Assembly (NCBI GenBank): GCA_965277775.1 | Contig: OZ255843.1 | Location: 1,488,001 to 1,552,000 of the forward strand | Direction: 5' to 3' | DNA: 64,000 nt | From: G965195345 sp965277775 | GTDB taxonomy: Bacteria > Pseudomonadota > Gammaproteobacteria > CAKMZV01 | Part shown: positions 59,841 through 64,000 of the stretch, piece after piece | Position numbering within the stretch: the stretch's first letter is position 1 | Layout of the letters: the number at the start of each line of letters is the position of its first letter | The notes under the pieces: model-generated | Seen by the model: the letters and a program-made list of their open reading frames with translations, nothing else | Told to the model about the DNA's origin: nothing | Database searches by the model: none | Made by a program: the position numbers and the translations under genes

Positions 59841-60109
59841 CAACAGAATTTTTGTCATTTTGACTAAATCATAAGCATTGTTTGATGCTTATGGATGACT
59901 AAGGTAGCTTTGAGCTTTTCTTAAGTCGTCAAAGACCGTAGGTGTTTTTTCGTTTAATGAAAGTTCAATGATCAACTTAATGATCCTACGCAGATGGGAT
60001 GTTTATCGTTTTATGTATTTAAAGTGATGAGCATAAAGTAAATGGCATGATTTGGGTGTTATTGATAAAACTTAAATCATGACTTTAGTAACCGCTATGG
60101 AGTAAATAC
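59841..60109 (+). ncRNA. L10 leader of the rplJL-rpoBC operon
   Basis: The 269-base gap contains a hairpin CATAAGCAT/ATGCTTATG (59870-59893), and then CGTAGG (59937-59942) pairing with CCTACG (59985-59990) followed by CAGATGGGAT, the layout of the L10(L12)4-binding leader. In the family, binding of L10-L12 represses rplJ and rplL. A separate promoter is not obvious. Exact ends of the RNA were not determined. Confidence 0.7.
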
Positions 60110-60637
60110 ATGGCACTTAATCGTAAAGAAAAGCAACAGGTTATTGAACAGGTTTCAGAACAAGTGTCTGAATCCATTTCGATGGTTATTGCTGAGTACC
60201 AAGGTCTAACAGTGAGTGAATTGTCACAATTGCGCAATGTTGCAAGGACAACGGATGTTGAAGTACGTGTGGTTAAAAACACATTGGCTCGTCAAGCTGT
60301 TGCCGACACACAATTTTCTCTTGTTGCAGAGGCTCTAACAGGTCAGGTTTTGCTTGGATTTTCCAAGTCTGGACCTGGAGATGCGGCAAAGGTGTTTAAG
60401 GACTTTGCCAAAGAGCATAAACAACTGAAGGTGGTTGGCATATCTCTTGGTGGAGATTTGCTACCAGCAAGTCAATTGAGTGCGGTTGCTTCACTACCAA
60501 CGTATGAAGAAGCATTAGCAACTTTGATGGCAGTGATGCAAGCACCGGTCACGAAGTTTGCTCAGACCCTCAATGCGGTTCCGAGCAAATTGGTTCGTAC
60601 AGTTGAAGCAGTTAGACAATTAAAAGACGCTGCTTAG
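60110..60637 (+). CDS. rplJ: 50S ribosomal protein L10
   Basis: 175 residues. Base of the L12 stalk; MALNRKEKQQVIEQVSEQVS and EVRVVKNTLARQAV are typical, and the C-terminal helix binds L12 dimers. Expected to bind its own leader upstream. rplL starts 36 bases later. Confidence 0.97.
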   Translation: MALNRKEKQQVIEQVSEQVSESISMVIAEYQGLTVSELSQLRNVARTTDVEVRVVKNTLARQAVADTQFSLVAEALTGQVLLGFSKSGPGDAAKVFKDFAKEHKQLKVVGISLGGDLLPASQLSAVASLPTYEEALATLMAVMQAPVTKFAQTLNAVPSKLVRTVEAVRQLKDAA

Positions 60638-60673
60638 TTTAAGCAGCAACAATAAGCTTATTAGGAGTTAAAA

Positions 60674-61057
60674 ATGGCTATTACAAAAGACGAGTTATTA
60701 GAAGCAATTGCACAGATGAGTGTAATGGAAGTGGTTGAATTAATTTCAGAGATGGAAGAAAAGTTTGGTGTGAGCGCAGCCGCTGCAGTTGCTGTGGTAC
60801 CTGCTGCTGGTGGCGGTGGCGGTGAAGCTGCAGCTGCTGAAGAACAAACCGAGTTTGACGTAGTGTTGAGCGAAATCGGCGCTTCCAAAGTTGGTGTGAT
60901 TAAAGTGGTTCGTTCTGTCACAGGTCTGGGCCTTAAAGAGGCCAAAGACAAAGTTGATGGCGCGCCTTCAACCATCAAAGAAGCGGTTTCAAAAGAAGCG
61001 GCCGAAGACATTGTTAAACAGCTTACCGAAGCTGGCGCAAAAGCTGAATTGAAATAA
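60674..61057 (+). CDS. rplL: 50S ribosomal protein L7/L12
   Basis: 127 residues. The N-terminal dimerisation domain, an Ala/Gly hinge (AAGGGGGEAAAAEEQ) and the factor-binding C-terminal domain (IKVVRSVTGLGLKEAKDKVD) are clear. Multi-copy stalk protein. Followed by an attenuator hairpin before rpoB. Confidence 0.98.
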   Translation: MAITKDELLEAIAQMSVMEVVELISEMEEKFGVSAAAAVAVVPAAGGGGGEAAAAEEQTEFDVVLSEIGASKVGVIKVVRSVTGLGLKEAKDKVDGAPSTIKEAVSKEAAEDIVKQLTEAGAKAELK

Positions 61058-61071
61058 TTCAGTTGCCTATC

Positions 61072-61109
61072 AAATGGCCGATCACGCTTTTGGATGATCG
61101 GCCATTTTT
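61072..61109 (+). terminator. Terminator/attenuator between rplL and rpoB
   Basis: A 13-bp perfect stem (61072-61084 with 61095-61107; core ATGGCCGATCA / TGATCGGCCAT) with a 10-base loop and TTTTT at its end. In the same place, E. coli has a partial terminator that sets the ratio of ribosomal protein to polymerase transcripts. Confidence 0.85.
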
Positions 61110-61229
61110 GGCATTTTAATGGTTGGCTCTCTGATTTATTGAGCAGGAAGGTTCGGGATCAGTTGGCTGGTTAAAGTACATAAATTTTGTACTGAGTAAA
61201 TTATATAATAGTTAGAGGGGTCAGTGGTA

Positions 61230-64000
61230 ATGTCTTTTTCTTTTACTGAAAAAAAACGCATAAGAAAAACATACGGCAAACTTCCAACAAATATGGAAAT
61301 TCCCTATTTGTTGCAGCTTCAGAAAATGTCGTTTGAAAAATTCTTACAGAACGAAGTATTACCTGCTGATCGTTTATTGAGCGGTTTAGAAGCCGCTTTC
61401 CAATCCATATTTCCTATTAAAGGTGTTGCGGGTACGGCAGATTTAGAGTTCTTGAGTTATCGCTTAGAGGATCCTGAATATACAGAAGATGAATGTCGCC
61501 AACGTGGCATGACATTTGCATCGGCCATCTATGTGACCTTGAGACTGAAGCTCTACGACAAAGAACGCTCAACCGAAAAAAACAAAATCGTCAAAGACAT
61601 TCGTGAACAAGAAGTGTTCATGGGTGAAGTACCATTGATGACCATTAATGGCACGTTCGTGGTCAACGGCACAGAGCGTGTTGTTGTCTCTCAGTTGCAT
61701 CGCTCACCCGGTGTCATATTCACCCACGATAAGGGCAAGAGTCACTCTTCACAAAAAATTCTATTTCAAACCCGTGTGATACCCTACAGAGGTTCTTGGT
61801 TAGACTTTGAGTTTGATCATAATGATTTTTTGTATGCGCGTATTGACCGCCATAGAAAGTTCCCTCTAACCGTACTGCTCAGAGCAATGGGTATGGACAA
61901 TGAAGACATTCTGAGAGCTTTTTTCAAAATAAACACATTGCGTTTTACCAAAAGAAGCCTACAAATTGTTTTTGAACCCAATGAGTGGTTGGGTTTAAAA
62001 CCCGTATTTGACATTAAGGTTGACAACAAAGTCATCGTTGAAGCGGATCAAGTCGTCAACAAAAGACACGTCAAAATATTGACGGAAGCGAATGTCAAAC
62101 GCCTAAATGTCCCATATCAATATGCCGTAGGCAAAGTTGTGGCGCATGACGTTGTCGAAAAAAGCAACAATAATGTGTTGATTAAGGCCAACGATGTTAT
62201 TACCGAAGAAATTGTTGACATGCTCAAAGACAAAGGCAGTGGTAAATTAGACATCCTCTATATGGATGAATTAGAGCATGGTTCTTATTTGTCCGAGACA
62301 TTAAGAATCGATTCAACGCTGACGCCATTGGAAGCTCGAATAGAAATCTACCGCATGATTCGCCCTGGCGAACCCCCCACTGAAGATGCTTCAAACCGTT
62401 TGTTTGACAGTCTGTTTTTTGATGAACAACGCTATGACCTGACCGTCGTTGGGCGGATGAAGCTCAATAGAAGGTTACACAGAAGTTCCGACGAAGGCTC
62501 TGGCGTACTTGAGAAAGAAGACATCTTGGATGTGATTCGTGAATTGATCAATATCAAAAATGGTCGCAGTCAAGTTGATGACATTGACACCTTAGCCAAT
62601 CGACGCATTAAAGCCGTCGGGGAATTGGCTGAAAATGCTTGTAGAACTGGTTTGGCTCGCATTGATAGAGTGGTCAGAGAAAGATTGAGCTTGGCTGAAT
62701 CTGAAGATTGGCACCCACAAGATTTGGTCAATCCAAAACCCATTACAGGTGCCTTAAAAGAATTTTTTGGTTCATCGCAATTGTCTCAATTTATGGATCA
62801 AGTCAATCCATTGGCGGAAATCACGCATAAACGACGCATTTCGGCTTTAGGACCTGGAGGCTTAACCCGTGATCGTGCTGGTTTTGAAGTGCGCGACGTA
62901 CACCCTACCCACTATGGTCGTATTTGCCCCGTTGAAACGCCAGAGGGTCCAAACATTGGGCTTATGAACTCATTGGCGATTTATGCTCGAGTCAATGACT
63001 ATGGATTTTTAGAAACGCCTTTCTTTAAAGTTAAAAAAGGCATCATCACTGAAGATATTATCTTTGTTTCTGCCATTGATGAAGCGCAGTATTACATTGC
63101 TCAAGCCAATGTGGAAATCGATAAATCTGGAAAAATATTGGGTGATTTATTGCCCTGTCGTCATCAAAATGAGACGACGGTTTGTATCCCTGACCGTTTT
63201 GACTTGGCCGAAGTTTCGCCCAAGCAATTGGTTTCAGTTGCTGCATCACTCATCCCCTTCTTAGAAAACGACGATGCGAACCGTGCCTTAATGGGCTCAA
63301 ACATGCAACGTCAAGCTGTCCCAACCATTAGAGCCAGAAAGCCTTTGGTTGGCACAGGCATGGAACGTTGCGTCGCCGTTGACTCGGGCAATGTGGTGGT
63401 CGCAAGCAGAGGCGGTATTGTAGAAAGCGTTGATGCTTCCAGAGTGGTGGTTCGGGCTGATGTCGAAAAATTGACAGAAGGTGATGTTGGGGTGGATATT
63501 TATAACTTACAAAAATATCTACGCTCTAACCAAAACACCTGCGTCAACCAGCGCCCCATTGTGCGACCTGGAGATAGATTGAATGCAAAAGATGTCATCG
63601 CGGATGGCTCTTCAACCGATTTGGGCGAACTGGCTTTGGGTCAAAATATGCGTGTCGCTTTTATGCCATGGAATGGCTATAACTTTGAAGACTCCATTTT
63701 GGTTTCGGAAAAAGTGGTTCGAGAAGACACTTATACCTCCATACATATTGAAGAATTAACTTGTCAAGCTCGAAGCACCAAACAAGGCAATGAAGAAATT
63801 TCAGCCGATATTCCCAATGTGGGCGATGCACAATTTGCCAATTTAGATGAGTCTGGCATTGTTACGATTGGTTCTGAAGTAAAAGCTGGCGATATTTTGG
63901 TTGGACGTGTTACGCCAAAAGGTGAAGTTCAGTTATCACCCGAGGAGAAACTGCTGCGCGCCATCTTTGGTGAAAAAGCTTCTGATTTCAAAGACACCTC
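61230..64000 (+). CDS. rpoB: RNA polymerase beta subunit, 3'-partial
   Basis: Begins at the ATG at 61230 (MSFSFTEKKRIRKTYGKLPT) with GAGGGG upstream and runs off the end of the window, with about 923 codons visible. Present are the protrusion and lobes, MTINGTFVVNGTERVVVSQL, the rifampicin-binding cluster 1 (GSSQLSQFMDQVNPLAEITH, then KRRISALGPGGLTRDRAGFE) and VCPVETPEGPN-like motifs (read here as ICPVETPEGPNIGL). The residues usually changed in rifampicin resistance (Gln, Asp, His, Arg and Ser of this cluster) are the susceptible type; Val replaces the Asn at E. coli position 518. No frameshift in the visible part. Confidence 0.98.
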   Translation, partial: MSFSFTEKKRIRKTYGKLPTNMEIPYLLQLQKMSFEKFLQNEVLPADRLLSGLEAAFQSIFPIKGVAGTADLEFLSYRLEDPEYTEDECRQRGMTFASAIYVTLRLKLYDKERSTEKNKIVKDIREQEVFMGEVPLMTINGTFVVNGTERVVVSQLHRSPGVIFTHDKGKSHSSQKILFQTRVIPYRGSWLDFEFDHNDFLYARIDRHRKFPLTVLLRAMGMDNEDILRAFFKINTLRFTKRSLQIVFEPNEWLGLKPVFDIKVDNKVIVEADQVVNKRHVKILTEANVKRLNVPYQYAVGKVVAHDVVEKSNNNVLIKANDVITEEIVDMLKDKGSGKLDILYMDELEHGSYLSETLRIDSTLTPLEARIEIYRMIRPGEPPTEDASNRLFDSLFFDEQRYDLTVVGRMKLNRRLHRSSDEGSGVLEKEDILDVIRELINIKNGRSQVDDIDTLANRRIKAVGELAENACRTGLARIDRVVRERLSLAESEDWHPQDLVNPKPITGALKEFFGSSQLSQFMDQVNPLAEITHKRRISALGPGGLTRDRAGFEVRDVHPTHYGRICPVETPEGPNIGLMNSLAIYARVNDYGFLETPFFKVKKGIITEDIIFVSAIDEAQYYIAQANVEIDKSGKILGDLLPCRHQNETTVCIPDRFDLAEVSPKQLVSVAASLIPFLENDDANRALMGSNMQRQAVPTIRARKPLVGTGMERCVAVDSGNVVVASRGGIVESVDASRVVVRADVEKLTEGDVGVDIYNLQKYLRSNQNTCVNQRPIVRPGDRLNAKDVIADGSSTDLGELALGQNMRVAFMPWNGYNFEDSILVSEKVVREDTYTSIHIEELTCQARSTKQGNEEISADIPNVGDAQFANLDESGIVTIGSEVKAGDILVGRVTPKGEVQLSPEEKLLRAIFGEKASDFKDT

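Overview
The window comes from a gammaproteobacterium of low-to-moderate G+C. The pointers are the prmB-aroC pair, the rlmB-rnr-purA-hisZ-hflC-hflK neighbourhood, rpsO-pnp, lgt-thyA-folA, adenylylation-type glutamine synthetase and a full S10-spc-alpha ribosomal block. The genus cannot be named from sequence alone.

Layout. 1-3.6 kb: the end of an ADP-forming acyl-CoA synthetase, then glnA with a clear terminator. 3.6-13.3 kb: an A+T-rich defence island. It holds a C5-cytosine DNA methyltransferase overlapping a GHKL ATPase fused to a C-terminal TIR domain, then a complete type I restriction system (hsdM-hsdS-hsdR) on the other strand. 13.4-31.3 kb: housekeeping genes (aroC, prmB, trpS, rlmB, rnr, purA, hisZ, a DUF2065 protein, hflC, hflK, rpsO, pnp, lgt, thyA, folA) and an orphan biotin-type carboxyltransferase without a biotinyl domain.

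31.7-43.7 kb: an accessory region cut into blocks by four arrays of palindromic repeats. The first array carries a full-length 464-bp element: two hairpin-bearing inverted ends around a DUF559 (Vsr-like nuclease fold) gene. Five copies about 146 bp long in the second array are the same element with one shared internal deletion at an AGGTA microhomology, so they look like MITEs of the DUF559 element. Between the arrays lie a tripartite tricarboxylate transporter operon with a 2-hydroxyacid dehydrogenase, a GNAT acetyltransferase, a MarR regulator divergent from a membrane protein with twin operators, a small unknown protein and a class 3 lipase.

43.8-64 kb: the S10-spc-alpha ribosomal genes (rpsJ to rplQ, without rpmJ), directly followed by tRNA-Trp, secE, nusG, rplKAJL and the start of rpoB. 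This order is rotated from the usual one, where rpoBC and the str genes precede rpsJ. Here a repeat array occupies the place of tuf/fusA/rpsG/rpsL.

The two candidates for undescribed biology are the methyltransferase + GHKL-TIR gene pair and the DUF559 palindromic mobile element with its deletion derivatives.
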